From Rhodoplanes elegans (GTDB lineage Bacteria > Pseudomonadota > Alphaproteobacteria > Rhizobiales > Xanthobacteraceae), in contig NZ_NHSK01000168.1 in assembly GCF_016653355.1 (NCBI RefSeq), positions 1-49,397 on the forward strand: 49,397 nucleotides of DNA, given 5' to 3'. The position numbers and the translations under genes are program-made. Shown piece by piece: positions 32,701-42,342 of this stretch. The notes under the pieces were generated by a model. The model made no database searches, was not told the DNA's origin, and was given only the letters and a program-made list of their open reading frames with translations. Every line of letters starts with the position of its first letter. Position 1 is the first letter of the stretch.

Positions 32701-33303
32701 ATGGAACAGCGCGAGGATCTTCCCACCGTCGCCCGCCGGGCGCTCCTGACCGGGGCGCGGCGGGCCGCGGCCGTTTGCGTTGCGATCGGCGCGGCCGGCG
32801 TGCTCCTCGTCGGCGCGGGCAGCCCCGCCCGGGCGGATTTCCGGATGTGCAACAACACGGCCGGGCGCGTCGGGGTCGCGGTCGGCTACAAGGACGGCGA
32901 CGGCTGGGCGACCGAGGGCTGGTGGAACCTGCCGGCCCGCACCTGCGAGACGCTGCTCCGTGGCACGCTGGTTGCACGATACTATTACATCTATGCCGTA
33001 GATTACGACCGGGGCGGCGAGTGGTCCGGTCAGGCCTTCATGTGCACGCGTGACAAGGAGTTCACGATTCGCGGGACAGAAGACTGTCTGGCGCGCGGCT
33101 ACGACCGGACCGGCTTTTTCGAGGTCGACACCGGCGAACAACAGACCTGGACCGTGCAACTGACCGATTCCAACGAGCAATCCTCGCAGCGGCCGGCCGG
33201 GGCTCCGCCCCCGCCTCCCGGCTCGCCCTCCTTCATGGCGGTGCCGCCCGCGCAAGGGCGTCCGCCGAGCCCACAGCCTTTCCCCGGAAGCCCCCCTCGA
33301 TGA
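32701..33303 (+). CDS. DUF1036 secreted or membrane-anchored protein
   Basis: The protein is 200 aa from the ATG at 32701. An in-frame GTG at 32668 overlaps the stop of the glycerate kinase gene and could be the real start. A hydrophobic segment (AAAVCVAIGAAGVLLVGAGS) acts as a signal. The DUF1036 core follows: DFRMCNNTAGRVGVAVGYKD, WWNLPARTCETLL and AFMCTRDKEFTI, with four or more Cys likely in disulfides. The tail is Pro rich. The stop overlaps the start of pyruvate kinase (ATGA), so translation is coupled. The function is unknown, but this gene order recurs in the order. Confidence 0.85.
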   Translation: MEQREDLPTVARRALLTGARRAAAVCVAIGAAGVLLVGAGSPARADFRMCNNTAGRVGVAVGYKDGDGWATEGWWNLPARTCETLLRGTLVARYYYIYAVDYDRGGEWSGQAFMCTRDKEFTIRGTEDCLARGYDRTGFFEVDTGEQQTWTVQLTDSNEQSSQRPAGAPPPPPGSPSFMAVPPAQGRPPSPQPFPGSPPR

Positions 33304-34730
33304 GACGCCAGCGGCGCGTGAAGATCGTCGCCACCCTCGGACCCGCCAGCGCCGACCAGGCGGCGATCGCCCGCCTGTTCCAGGCGGGGGCGGACGTGTT
33401 CCGCATCAACATGAGCCACACCACGCCGGAGCGGCTGCGCGAGATGGTGCGCATGATCCGCAGCGTGGAGGAGGAGCTCGCCCGGCCGGTGGGCATCCTC
33501 GCCGACCTGCAGGGCCCCAAGCTGCGCATCGGCACCTTCGCGACCGACGCTGTGATGCTCGACCGCGGCGCGACCTTCGTGCTCGACGCCGACCCGACCC
33601 CGGGCACGGCCGAGCGCGTCCACGTTCCGCATCCGGAGGTGCTGTCGGCGCTCGAGCCCGGCCACAGCCTGCTGCTCGACGACGGCAAGCTGCGTCTCAG
33701 CGTGGTCGAGGCGACGCCGAGCCGGGTCGTCACCCGGGTCGAGGTCGGCGGCAAGCTGTCGGCCCGCAAGGGACTGAGCCTGCCCGACACGACGATTCCG
33801 CTGCCGGCCCTGACCGAGAAGGACCATCGCGACCTGGAAGCGGCGCTCGACGCCGGCGCGGACTGGATCGCCATGTCGTTCGTCCAGCGCGCCCAGGATC
33901 TCGCCGCCGCGCGAAAAATCACCCGCGGCCGGGCCGGGCTGCTCGCCAAGATCGAGAAGCCGCAGGCGGTGCGGGATCTCGCCGACATTCTGGACGCCGC
34001 CGACGCCCTGATGGTGGCGCGCGGCGATCTCGGCGTCGAGATGCCGCTGGAGAAGGTGCCGGGCATCCAGAAGCAGATCACCCGCGAGGCGCGGCGCGCC
34101 GGCAAGCCCGTCGTGGTCGCGACCCAGATGCTCGAATCGATGATCTCGAGCCCGGTGCCGACCCGCGCCGAGGTGTCGGACGTGGCGACCGCGATCTTCG
34201 AGGGGGCCGACGCCGTGATGCTGTCGGCCGAGTCGGCCTCCGGCCAGTACCCGGTCGAGGCGGTCGCGACGATGAACCGGATCGCCGAGGAGGTCGACCA
34301 CGACCCGACCTACGAGACCGTGATCCAGGGCCTGCGGGCGCCGCCCGAGCGCACCGGCGCCGACGCCATCGCGGCCGCGGCCCGCCAGATGGCCGAGACG
34401 CTCGATCTCTCGGCCGTCGTCTCGTGGACCTCGTCGGGGGCGACCGCCTTCCGGGTGGCGCGCGAGCGGCCGAGCGTGCCGGTGGTGTCGATCTCGCCGA
34501 ACCTCGCGACCGGCCGCAAGCTGGCGCTGGTGTGGGGCGTGCACGCCGTGGTCGACGCCGACGCCCGCGATCCCGACGACATGGTCGAGCGCGCCTGCCG
34601 CACCGCCTACGCCCAGGGCTTCGCCCGCGCCGGCGACCGCATCATCATCGTCGCCGGCATGCCGCTCGGCATGCCGGGCGCCACCAACATGGTGCGCATC
34701 GCCTATGTGAGCCCGAAGGCGGCCGAGTAG
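33300..34730 (+). CDS. pyk: Pyruvate kinase
   Basis: The protein is 476 aa, the usual length. Visible motifs are KIVATLGPAS at the N terminus with NMSHTTPERL, the B-domain junction, the active-site LLAKIEKPQAV (Lys near residue 219), MVARGDLGVEMP, and the ATQMLESMI stretch. The C-terminal domain carries SWTSSGATAFRVARERPSVP. It converts phosphoenolpyruvate and ADP to pyruvate and ATP. It begins by overlapping the DUF1036 stop by 4 bp and forms the last step of the glycerate kinase unit. Confidence 0.97.
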   Translation: MRRQRRVKIVATLGPASADQAAIARLFQAGADVFRINMSHTTPERLREMVRMIRSVEEELARPVGILADLQGPKLRIGTFATDAVMLDRGATFVLDADPTPGTAERVHVPHPEVLSALEPGHSLLLDDGKLRLSVVEATPSRVVTRVEVGGKLSARKGLSLPDTTIPLPALTEKDHRDLEAALDAGADWIAMSFVQRAQDLAAARKITRGRAGLLAKIEKPQAVRDLADILDAADALMVARGDLGVEMPLEKVPGIQKQITREARRAGKPVVVATQMLESMISSPVPTRAEVSDVATAIFEGADAVMLSAESASGQYPVEAVATMNRIAEEVDHDPTYETVIQGLRAPPERTGADAIAAAARQMAETLDLSAVVSWTSSGATAFRVARERPSVPVVSISPNLATGRKLALVWGVHAVVDADARDPDDMVERACRTAYAQGFARAGDRIIIVAGMPLGMPGATNMVRIAYVSPKAAE

Positions 34731-34746
34731 GCGGCTTTCCCTAAGA

Positions 34747-34850
34747 CCGTCATCCTGAGGTGCCCGGCAACGCCGGGCCTCGAAGGATGCGGCCCCGACC
34801 CGGCCGTCGCCCTTCGAGGCTCGCCTCCGGCGAGCACCTCAGGGTGACGG
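34747..34850. repeat. Palindromic intergenic repeat, family C, copy 2
   Basis: Left arm CCGTCATCCTGAGGTGC and right arm GCACCTCAGGGTGACGG pair almost perfectly. Inner segments CCGGGCCTCGAAGGATG and CGCCCTTCGAGGCTCGC also pair in part. It lies just after the pyruvate kinase stop and before the convergent TPR gene, and may act as a terminator. Confidence 0.85.
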
Positions 34851-34879
34851 AGAAAGGTTGGCTGGTCGGGCGAGCCGCC

Positions 34880-35563
34880 TCAGATCGGTCGGCCCTCGAC
34901 CTTCTCGCCGAGGCTGCGGACTTTGTCGGCCATGCCCTTGAGGTGCGGGTTGACCTCGAGCGCCTTGCGATAGGCGCCGAGCGCGTTCTTCTCGTCGCCG
35001 ATCTCCTGCATGATGGTGCCGAGCCCGGCCAGCGCGCCGAAATGGCGCGGCTCGCGGCGCAGCACCTGGCGCAGGTCGGCGAGCGCGCCGGCGTAGTCCT
35101 TCTTCAGGAAGAAGACGGTGGCGCGGCGGTTCCAGCCTTCGACATAGTCGGGCTTGATCTCGACGATCGCGTCGAGGAGCCGGATCGCCAGCCCGTGGTC
35201 GTCCTTGTCGATCGCCGCCTTGGTGCGGGCCATCAGCAGGTTGACGGTGTCGCTGCCGGAGGCGAGCCAGACCGCCCAGATGCGGTTCTCGACCGCCTTG
35301 GCCGTGGTCTCGTCGGGGGCGACCTTGAGGGCGCCGAACAAGGTGTCGAGGTTGCGGGTCGGATCGCCCTGCGGCGCCTTCGGCACCTTGGCGGGCGGCT
35401 CCACCCAGTCGGGCTCGGTGCCGGGCGTGGCGCCGGGCGGCGTCGCTTGCGCCACGGCGGGCGCCAGAGCCGCGGAGAACGCCAAAAGGCCGCCGGCGGC
35501 ACAGGCCGCGGCGACCGATCGAAGGGCGGGATAGCGTCTGAAGACCGGCCGTCGACTGCTCAT
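34880..35563 (-). CDS. Secreted tetratricopeptide-repeat protein
   Basis: The protein is 227 aa with a signal peptide (SVAAACAAGGLLAFSAALAP, cleavage near residue 39). The C-terminal half contains about three TPR units, for example YVEGWNRRATVFFLKKDYAG, ALADLRQVLRREPRHFGALA and KNALGAYRKALEVNPHLKGM. TPR domains bind partner proteins, here probably in the periplasm. No specific partner gene is adjacent. Confidence 0.85.
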   Translation of the reverse strand: MSSRRPVFRRYPALRSVAAACAAGGLLAFSAALAPAVAQATPPGATPGTEPDWVEPPAKVPKAPQGDPTRNLDTLFGALKVAPDETTAKAVENRIWAVWLASGSDTVNLLMARTKAAIDKDDHGLAIRLLDAIVEIKPDYVEGWNRRATVFFLKKDYAGALADLRQVLRREPRHFGALAGLGTIMQEIGDEKNALGAYRKALEVNPHLKGMADKVRSLGEKVEGRPI

Positions 35564-35664
35564 CCGGGCAGTCTAGGGCGCCCGGCGCGCGCCCGGCAAG
35601 GGCGCGGCCCGGCCGGCCCGATCACGGCCGCGCGAGACGGCCGCCGGACCGGCGTCGCAGCACC

Positions 35665-35790
35665 TCAGCCCTGGCGGGCCTTGAAGCGGCGCTGGGTCTT
35701 GTTGATGATGTAGACGCGGCCCTTGCGGCGGACCAGGCGGTTGTCCCGGTGGCGCCCGCGCAGCGACTTGAGCGAGTTGCGGATCTTCAT
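35665..35790 (-). CDS. rpmJ: 50S ribosomal protein L36 (zinc-free type)
   Basis: The protein is 41 aa and reads [41 protein letters not shown]. This is the alternative (YkgO-like) bL36: the Cys/His zinc site of the standard form is missing. It is a structural protein of the large ribosomal subunit. Upstream, GCCGGGC-TTTTTC-GCCCGGC (about 35853-35872) forms a short hairpin of unknown role. The 245 bp up to the chemoreceptor gene holds nothing else I can support. Confidence 0.95.
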   Translation of the reverse strand: MKIRNSLKSLRGRHRDNRLVRRKGRVYIINKTQRRFKARQG

Positions 35791-36035
35791 GGCTCGTCCT
35801 CGGCACGCCGTGGGTCGAGGCCACGGGTGAATGGGCAAAACGATCCTCACGCGGCCGGGCTTTTTCGCCCGGCGGGCGGGGATCGGGTGAAGGCTCGAGC
35901 GCTGCGGCACGGCCCGGGGCCGGTCGTCGCCCGTCGGGGGCGGAAAATAGGGAGGACGGCCGCGCGGGTCAAGCCGCGAGAACGCCGGCCGGACACCCGC
36001 CCGGCATCCCGTCTCCCACGGCCCTCATAGCGCGC

Positions 36036-37724
36036 TCACGCCGCCGTCACGGCGGCCAGGAAGCCGTCGACCTCCTGACGCAGCCGGCCCGAGCGGGCCG
36101 AGAGCGCGCCGGCGGCGCCGAGCACGTCGGCGGCCGCCCGGCCGACCGCGCCGGACGCCTCGGTCACCCCGCCGATGGTCGCGGCGACGTGGTTCGTGCC
36201 GGTCGCCGCCTCCTGGACGTTGCGGGCGATCTCGCGGGTCGCCGCGCCCTGCTCCTCCACGGCCGAGGCGATGCCGGCCGTGATCTCGTCGATGCTGGTG
36301 ATGGTCGTCCGGATTCCTTCGAGCGCCGCGACCGCCTCGCCGGTGGCGTTCTGGATCTGCTGCACCTGGGCGGCGACCTCCTCGGAGGCCTTGGCGGTCT
36401 GGGTGGCGAGGCTCTTCACCTCGGTCGCCACCACGGCGAAGCCCTTGCCGGCCTCGCCGGCCCGCGCCGCCTCGATGGTGGCGTTGAGGGCCAGCAGATT
36501 GGTCTGGCCCGCGATGGTCTGGATCAGGGCGACGACGTCGCCGATCTTGCGGGCGTCCTCGGCGAGGCTGCGCATGACCGCGTCGGTGCGGGTCGCATCC
36601 CCGACCGCCCGCCGGGCGACCGCGGCCGACTGCGCCACCTGGCGGCCGATCTCCTGGCTCGACGACGACAGCTCCTCGGTCGCCGCGGCGACCGAGCGGA
36701 CATTGGCCGAGGTCTGGTCGGTGGCGGCCGCGACCGTCCCGGCGAGCGACCCGGAGGTCTCGGCCGACTGGGTCATGGTGCGGGCACGCGCCTCCATGTC
36801 GACGGCGCCGCGCGACACCTCGGCGATCAGGCTGCCGACCGTCGCCTCGAAACGGCCGGCGAGCGCCGCCATGGCGCTGCGCTTGTCCTCGGCGGCGCGG
36901 CGGGTCGCCGCCTCCTGCTCGGCCTCCAGCCGCGCCTTGGCGGCGGCGTTGTCCTTGAACACCTGCATGGCGCGGCCCATGGCGCCGAGCTCGTCGCGGC
37001 GCTCGGCCTCGGGGAACGACACCCCGAGATCGCCGGCCGCGAGGGCGCGCGTCTTGGCGCCGAGCGCCTGGATGGCGCGGGCGAGGTTGCGGCCGACGAC
37101 CGCGATCATCACCAGCGCCGGCAGCGCGACGACGGCGAGGACGGCGGCGAGCTTGAAGGCCATCGCGGTGAAGTCGGTCCACAGGTCGTCGGTGTAGACG
37201 CCGGTACCGACGAAGATCTTCCACGGCGCAAACGCCTTCACATAGGTTAGCTTGGGCACCGGGGGCGAATCCTTGTCGCGCGCCCACATGTATTCGATGG
37301 TGCCGGCGCCCGGCCCGGTCGCCACCTTGACGAACTCGCGCACGATGTGGACGCCGTTCGGATCCTTGAGGTCGCTCAGATCCTTGCCGATCAGCGCCGG
37401 GGCCAGCGGATGGGCGAAGCCGACATGATCGAAGCCGTGGGCGAACAGATACTCGTTGCCGGCGTAGCGCAGGCCGTGCAGGGCGTCGCGGAAGCGCGCC
37501 ATCGCCTCCTCGCGGGTCAGCTTGCCGGCCCGCTCGTCCGCCTCGAACTTGGCGGCCAGCGTGTGGCCGACCTCGACGATCTGCTTGAGCGCGGCGACCC
37601 GGTCCTGGTGCATGCGGCTGTAGGTGAACCACAGCCCAGCCCCGGCGACGGTCGCGCAGGCGAGCCCGGCCAGCACGACCAGGGCCCACACCTTGACCTT
37701 GATGGAATGAAGTACCCCCGACAT
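36036..37724 (-). CDS. Methyl-accepting chemotaxis protein with a Cache-type sensor
   Basis: The protein is 562 aa. A helix at about 13-33 and another at about 189-211 enclose a periplasmic sCache_2-like domain ([20 protein letters not shown], then [20 protein letters not shown]). A HAMP domain follows (about 212-265), then the signalling domain with the conserved hairpin tip ([40 protein letters not shown]). Such Cache domains bind small organic acids. No chemotaxis kinase genes are nearby. Confidence 0.93.
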   Translation of the reverse strand: MSGVLHSIKVKVWALVVLAGLACATVAGAGLWFTYSRMHQDRVAALKQIVEVGHTLAAKFEADERAGKLTREEAMARFRDALHGLRYAGNEYLFAHGFDHVGFAHPLAPALIGKDLSDLKDPNGVHIVREFVKVATGPGAGTIEYMWARDKDSPPVPKLTYVKAFAPWKIFVGTGVYTDDLWTDFTAMAFKLAAVLAVVALPALVMIAVVGRNLARAIQALGAKTRALAAGDLGVSFPEAERRDELGAMGRAMQVFKDNAAAKARLEAEQEAATRRAAEDKRSAMAALAGRFEATVGSLIAEVSRGAVDMEARARTMTQSAETSGSLAGTVAAATDQTSANVRSVAAATEELSSSSQEIGRQVAQSAAVARRAVGDATRTDAVMRSLAEDARKIGDVVALIQTIAGQTNLLALNATIEAARAGEAGKGFAVVATEVKSLATQTAKASEEVAAQVQQIQNATGEAVAALEGIRTTITSIDEITAGIASAVEEQGAATREIARNVQEAATGTNHVAATIGGVTEASGAVGRAAADVLGAAGALSARSGRLRQEVDGFLAAVTAA

Positions 37725-37901
37725 GGCGCCGCATCCTCGTGCCAGCTTTCCGGGGGTTCGTCGGTTGCGCGCCTATTCCTCTAATGGGGGATTAATACGG
37801 CTATGGCCGGGTCGGCTCGGCCGCCCGGCGCAGCGTACAGCCCCTTGTGCGCGAGCGCGTCGCAGCCCCGCCGCGATCGCGCGGGGGCGGTGTCGCCCGG
37901 C

Positions 37902-38138
37902 TCAGCGCTTCTTCTGCCGGCGCTCCGGCATCTGGTGGACACCGATCTCGGCCTTGTGGTGAAAGCTGCGCTGGCCGCAGCGGCTGCAGCGCACCGAGAA
38001 CTCGTCGATGATCGTCTCGAAGCGCTGCACCATGTTGGCGGTGCCGCATTTCGGGCAGGCGACGACGGCGCGCGCCCAGGTACCCTTGGTCGCTGCCTTG
38101 CGGCCCGGCGACGGCTGGCTCGTCGAACTGAAAAACAT
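37902..38138 (-). CDS. Small zinc-ribbon protein
   Basis: The protein is 78 aa from the ATG at 38138; GGAGGACGAG precedes it. Two CxxC knuckles are visible: ACPKCGTANMVQRFE and VRCSRCGQRSFHHKAE, 21 residues apart, as in a zinc ribbon that contacts nucleic acid or protein. The tail is basic (ERRQKKR). The 177 bp to the chemoreceptor gene holds no other gene. I do not recognise a named family. Confidence 0.75.
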   Translation of the reverse strand: MFFSSTSQPSPGRKAATKGTWARAVVACPKCGTANMVQRFETIIDEFSVRCSRCGQRSFHHKAEIGVHQMPERRQKKR

Positions 38139-38274
38139 GCGGTCTCGTCCTCCGGCCCCCCGGCCCGAGGACGGTAGTTCCACACCAGGATCGACAGCCC
38201 GTAAAGTTCGATCGTTCGGATAAGTAAACGGTTGATCACGCCGCGCGGCGCAATCGCCGGGAGCGCTCTTCGCG

Positions 38275-39450
38275 TCAGCCCGGCGGCACCGGGACGCGGC
38301 GGCCGCGGGCATCGATCGGCCAGACGTCGACCAGCCGGTCGCCGCGCACGCAGTGATACGCGTCGTGGAGCGCGACGGTCGGGTCGCAATGCGGCACCGT
38401 GCATTCGATCACGGTCCCGAGCGGCGGGGGCGCGACCCCCGCCGGCAGGACGAGGCGGCCGTGCTCGTCGCCCGCGAAGGCGTAGGCCGCGCCGGCGAGC
38501 GGGCCGGCCACGACGGTCGGCAGCGGACCGTTGAGCGCGAACGCCTTGGTGCCGCCGTCGGTCGTCACCTGGCCGGGCGCGTTGGCGCTGGTCACCGCGA
38601 CGGCGACGAACAGGGCCGGCCGGAACGGCCACGACGCGCCGGGCGCGTGCTCGACGGCGCCGTACTCGGCATCCATCACCACGTAGGAGCCGACCTGCAG
38701 CTCGGTGAACGGACCTTCCGAATCGATCGCGTGCGTGCCGGTGCCGACGCCGGTGACGATCGCCGGCGCGAGGCCCTCGGCGCGCAGCTCGGCGACCAGC
38801 GCGGCCACCCGGGCCTGCGCCGCGCGGGCGAGCGCCTCGCGCTCGGCCCGGGTCGCGACGTGCTGGAGATGGCCCGCATAGGCCTGCACGCCGCGAAACC
38901 GCAGCGCCTTCCACGAGGCGATCTCGCGGGCGAGCCGGATGCCTTCGGCGACGCCGGCGACGCCGGTGCGGCGCTGGCCGAGATCGAGGTCGACCAGCAC
39001 GCCGAGCGTTTTTCCGCGTGCGCCGGCGGCGGCGTCGAGAGCCGCGACGTTGCCGGCGTCGTCGGCCACCACCATCACGTCGTCGGTGCGGTCGAGCAGG
39101 TCCATCAGCCGCGCGATCTTACCCGCCGTGACCAGCGGCGACGTGATCAGCACGCCGGGCAGGCCGGCCGCGACCATCACCTCGGCCTCGTCGAGGGTGG
39201 CGCAGCAGATGCCGATCGCGCCGGCCGCGATCTGCCGCTTGGCGAGCGCCGTCGACTTATGGGTCTTGGCGTGCGGCCGCAGCGCCACGCCGGCGGCGCG
39301 GGCGATCTCCGCCATCGCGGCGAGATTGAGCTCGACCGCATCGAGATCGAGCACCAAAGCGGGCGTATCGATTCTCTCACGCGATCCGGGGACGCCGAAC
39401 AGGGGGCCGGAGCGCGCGCCGGTCGGCGGGTCGGCGAGGTCGATGGTCAT
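38275..39450 (-). CDS. D-threonine aldolase / D-serine dehydratase-like PLP enzyme
   Basis: The protein is 391 aa from the ATG at 39450. It has the alanine-racemase N-terminal barrel with the PLP lysine at Lys62 (LRPHAKTHKS) and a C-terminal metal site His-Cys-Asp (TVPHCDPTVAL), as in metal-dependent D-threonine aldolases and D-serine dehydratases. The barrel includes VLVDLDLGQRRTGV and GTHAIDSEGPFTELQVGSYV. It would cleave D-threonine or related D-beta-hydroxy amino acids. Which substrate is used cannot be read from sequence. Confidence 0.9.
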   Translation of the reverse strand: MTIDLADPPTGARSGPLFGVPGSRERIDTPALVLDLDAVELNLAAMAEIARAAGVALRPHAKTHKSTALAKRQIAAGAIGICCATLDEAEVMVAAGLPGVLITSPLVTAGKIARLMDLLDRTDDVMVVADDAGNVAALDAAAGARGKTLGVLVDLDLGQRRTGVAGVAEGIRLAREIASWKALRFRGVQAYAGHLQHVATRAEREALARAAQARVAALVAELRAEGLAPAIVTGVGTGTHAIDSEGPFTELQVGSYVVMDAEYGAVEHAPGASWPFRPALFVAVAVTSANAPGQVTTDGGTKAFALNGPLPTVVAGPLAGAAYAFAGDEHGRLVLPAGVAPPPLGTVIECTVPHCDPTVALHDAYHCVRGDRLVDVWPIDARGRRVPVPPG

Positions 39451-39662
39451 GGGCGGGCTCCCGGGCGGCGAGGCGCCATCAAAGCCGCGATCGGCCGCAC
39501 CGGCAAGCGCGATGCGGCGTGGCCGGGGCGGTACTTCGCTGTTGGAGCGCGGCCCGAACCGCGGCACAATACGGAGGGCACGGTAAAGCGCCGTCGCGTG
39601 TCGCCCCGTAAGAGAGCGGTAATTCCGCTTTGCTAGACGGTCATGGCCGAGGAGGACTTCCC

Positions 39663-40022
39663 ATGCGCCTGTCGCCGCTCGCATTCGCCCTGATCGCCGC
39701 CGCTCTCGTTCTGCCCGCGATGGAGCGCCCGGCGCTCGCCTCCGACCAGGTGCCGACCTTCGACGTGCGGCCGAGCTGCCGCGGCGGCTCCGACACCGAG
39801 GCGGCGCTCAAGAGCTGCCTGCAGTCCGAGGCGGACGCCCGCAAGCAGCTCGTCGCCGACTGGAGCAAGTGGACGCCGAAGCAGCGCCAGGGCTGCATCG
39901 CCGAGGCCGGGACCGAGCAGCCGAGCTATGTCGAGCTCCTCACCTGCCTGCAGATCGACAAGGAAGTGACGACCCTGCCGAACCAGAAGATCGATCTCGG
40001 CCCGCTGCGCAAGATCGACTGA
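39663..40022 (+). CDS. Small secreted Cys-containing protein
   Basis: The protein is 119 aa; GAGGAGG precedes the ATG. A signal peptide (LSPLAFALIAAALVLPAMER) is cleaved near residue 27. The mature part has four Cys (39, 52, 78, 95), spaced as two pairs (Cx12C and Cx16C) that could form two disulfides, and is otherwise helical and polar. It is probably periplasmic. I do not recognise the family. Confidence 0.75.
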   Translation: MRLSPLAFALIAAALVLPAMERPALASDQVPTFDVRPSCRGGSDTEAALKSCLQSEADARKQLVADWSKWTPKQRQGCIAEAGTEQPSYVELLTCLQIDKEVTTLPNQKIDLGPLRKID

Positions 40023-40153
40023 TCCGCCCGGCGGGCGCCGGTTGCGCGACGCGGCCCCACGACGCCACCCGCGCGGCACGAGCCGCGACGGTCGCACACC
40101 GGCCATGCCACCCGCCTTTTTAGCCATTGGGTTACCTCGGTAAGAGATGATCC

Positions 40154-40177
40154 GCTCCCATGACGTGTCATGGGAGC
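40154..40177 (+). promoter_or_regulatory. Perfect palindrome over the ribosome-binding site of the next gene
   Basis: GCTCCCATGAC (40154-40164) and GTCATGGGAGC (40167-40177) are exact inverted repeats separated by 2 bp. The right arm contains GGGAGC, the only ribosome-binding site of the chemoreceptor start at 40183. In RNA it would form an 11 bp stem with a very small loop and hide that site; in DNA it could be a protein-binding site. Confidence 0.6.
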
Positions 40178-40182
40178 GTGGA

Positions 40183-42255
40183 ATGACGTCGCGGTCGGTC
40201 GGAACACTTCTCACATCGGTGCTGGTGCTGCTCGCCGGCGGCGTGCTGATCTCGACCGGCCTGCGCATGGTCGAGGCGGTCGGGCAGTTCCGGGCGAGCA
40301 GCGAGGCGCAGACGCTCGCCGCCGCCGACAAGACGATCTTCGAGGCGATCCGGGACATCCGCGGCCAGCGCGGCACCGCCATGACGGCGCTCATCGCGGA
40401 GGACGACCCGACGCCGAAGCTCGATGCGCTGCAACGGACCGCCACCGCCCGCTACGAGGCGACTCGCGCGGCCCTCGCAGCCGTCGATGTGCCGGGTCGG
40501 GACGACCTCGACCAGGCGATCGCCCGCGAGTGGGGCGTCGCCGAGTCGCATTACCCGCTCCTGCTCGCCGAGGCCAAGCGGCCGCGCAAGGAGCGCGATC
40601 TCAAGCGGATCGCGGCCTGGCAGAACTCGCGCGGCATCTTCGAGCAGCTAAACAACGCCTCCAGCGTGGTGTCGAACCGCGCCCGCATGAGCCACCCGCT
40701 GATCGGCGAGATGGTCCAGGTGCGCCGGCTCGCCTGGCAAGCCCGGGACCGCTACGGCCTGCAATGCTCGCTGCTGCGCGCCAATGTCAACTCCGGCCAG
40801 GCGGCCAGCGAAGCCCAGAAGGTCACGCACGGGCAGCATCGCGCCGTCCTCGCGTCGAGCCTCGCCGGCATCGACGAGCTGCTCGCCCGGCCGGGCGCAC
40901 CGGCCGCCGTCGCGGCGTCGTTCCGCACCGCGCACGGCCAGATCGACGCCGCCAACGCCAAGATCGACCAGGTCACGTCGCGGCTGGGCACCGGCACGGC
41001 CCCGCTGATGCCGCCGGCCGAGTGGACGGCCGCCTGCCAGGCACCGTTCGACGCGATCGTCGCGGTGGCGATCCAGGCGCTCGACGAGGCGATCGCCCAG
41101 GGCAATCGCGACCGGGCCGCGGCCCTCACCAACCTGGTGGTCCAGTCGGTCGCCTTCGCGGCGGCGCTCGCCGTCGCGCTGTTCGGCTGGATCGTGGTGC
41201 GCCGCCGCTTCGCCGCGCCGGTGCGCTCGCTGCTCGGCTCGATCGAGCGGCTGCGCGCCCGTGACTACGCGACGCCGGTGCCGCCGCCCGCCCATCAGGA
41301 CGAGTTCGGCGCCATGGCGGTGGCGCTGGAGAACCTGCGCGAGAGTGCCGCGACGGCCGAGCGGCTCTCGGCGGAGCACGAGGCCGCGCAGCAGAGCCAG
41401 CTCGCGCGCGCCGGCACGGTCGACGCCGCCTGCGAGAGCTTCGACAGCACCGCGAAGGCCGTGATCGACAGCCTCGGCCGCTCCGCCGGCGAGCTGCGCT
41501 CGACCGCCGCGGCGATGCGCACCATCGCGGGCCGGTCGAGCGAGGAGGCCGCCGCCGTCGCGGCCGCCGCCGACCAGGCGACCATGAACGTCCAGGCGGT
41601 CGCCGCGGCGACCGAGGAGTTGTCGCATTCGGTGAGCGAGATCTCGCGCCAGGTGCAGGCGAGCGCGTCCGGCGCCCGCGAGGCGGTGGTTCAGGCCGAG
41701 CGCACCAACGCGACCGTCGACGCGCTCGCCACGTCGGCCAAGCACATCGGCGCCGTGGTCGAGCTGATCACCCAGATCGCCGGCCAGACGAACCTGCTGG
41801 CCCTCAACGCGACGATCGAGGCGGCGCGCGCCGGCGAGGCCGGCAAGGGCTTCGCCGTGGTCGCCCAGGAGGTCAAGCGGCTCGCCGGCCAGACCGCCCA
41901 GGCGACCGACGACATCGCCCGGCAGGTGGCCGACATCCAGTCGGCGACCGAGACGGCGGTCGGCGAGATCCGCTCGATCGCCCACACGATCGGCGGCATC
42001 GACGAGAAGATGGCGGCGATCGCGGCCGCCGTGGAAGAGCAGGGCGCCGCCGCGCAGGAGATCTCGCGCAACGTCCAGCAGGCCTCGAACGGCACCCAGG
42101 CCGTCACCCGCACCATCGGCAACGTCGCGGCGCTGAGCCGCGAGACCGGCACGGCGAGCAATGCGGTGCTGGAGTCGGTCGAGACCATGGCCTCGAACGC
42201 CGACCATCTGAGCGGCGACGTCGAGAGCTTCCTGCGCCGCGTCCGCGCTGGCTGA
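40183..42255 (+). CDS. Methyl-accepting chemotaxis protein with a large periplasmic domain
   Basis: The protein is 690 aa from the ATG at 40183; an in-frame ATG at 40147 lies upstream of the palindrome. A helix at about 7-27 and another at about 320-342 enclose a sensor domain of about 290 residues, mostly helical, with no family I can name. HAMP is at about 345-395 and the signalling domain is standard ([40 protein letters not shown]). The sensor lacks Cache motifs. No chemotaxis operon is nearby. Confidence 0.92.
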   Translation: MTSRSVGTLLTSVLVLLAGGVLISTGLRMVEAVGQFRASSEAQTLAAADKTIFEAIRDIRGQRGTAMTALIAEDDPTPKLDALQRTATARYEATRAALAAVDVPGRDDLDQAIAREWGVAESHYPLLLAEAKRPRKERDLKRIAAWQNSRGIFEQLNNASSVVSNRARMSHPLIGEMVQVRRLAWQARDRYGLQCSLLRANVNSGQAASEAQKVTHGQHRAVLASSLAGIDELLARPGAPAAVAASFRTAHGQIDAANAKIDQVTSRLGTGTAPLMPPAEWTAACQAPFDAIVAVAIQALDEAIAQGNRDRAAALTNLVVQSVAFAAALAVALFGWIVVRRRFAAPVRSLLGSIERLRARDYATPVPPPAHQDEFGAMAVALENLRESAATAERLSAEHEAAQQSQLARAGTVDAACESFDSTAKAVIDSLGRSAGELRSTAAAMRTIAGRSSEEAAAVAAAADQATMNVQAVAAATEELSHSVSEISRQVQASASGAREAVVQAERTNATVDALATSAKHIGAVVELITQIAGQTNLLALNATIEAARAGEAGKGFAVVAQEVKRLAGQTAQATDDIARQVADIQSATETAVGEIRSIAHTIGGIDEKMAAIAAAVEEQGAAAQEISRNVQQASNGTQAVTRTIGNVAALSRETGTASNAVLESVETMASNADHLSGDVESFLRRVRAG

Positions 42256-42342
42256 AACGAGGCGATCTGGGGCCGCCGGGAGGCGGCGGTCCAGGCCACG
42301 GCCCCGGTCGCCGCCGACCGGAGCCCGTGCATCGGCGGACCG

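Noticed and set aside
35853-35872. Intrinsic terminator upstream of rpmJ
   Set aside because: The GCCGGGC/GCCCGGC stem has its T run in the loop and no T tract after the stem in the minus direction.
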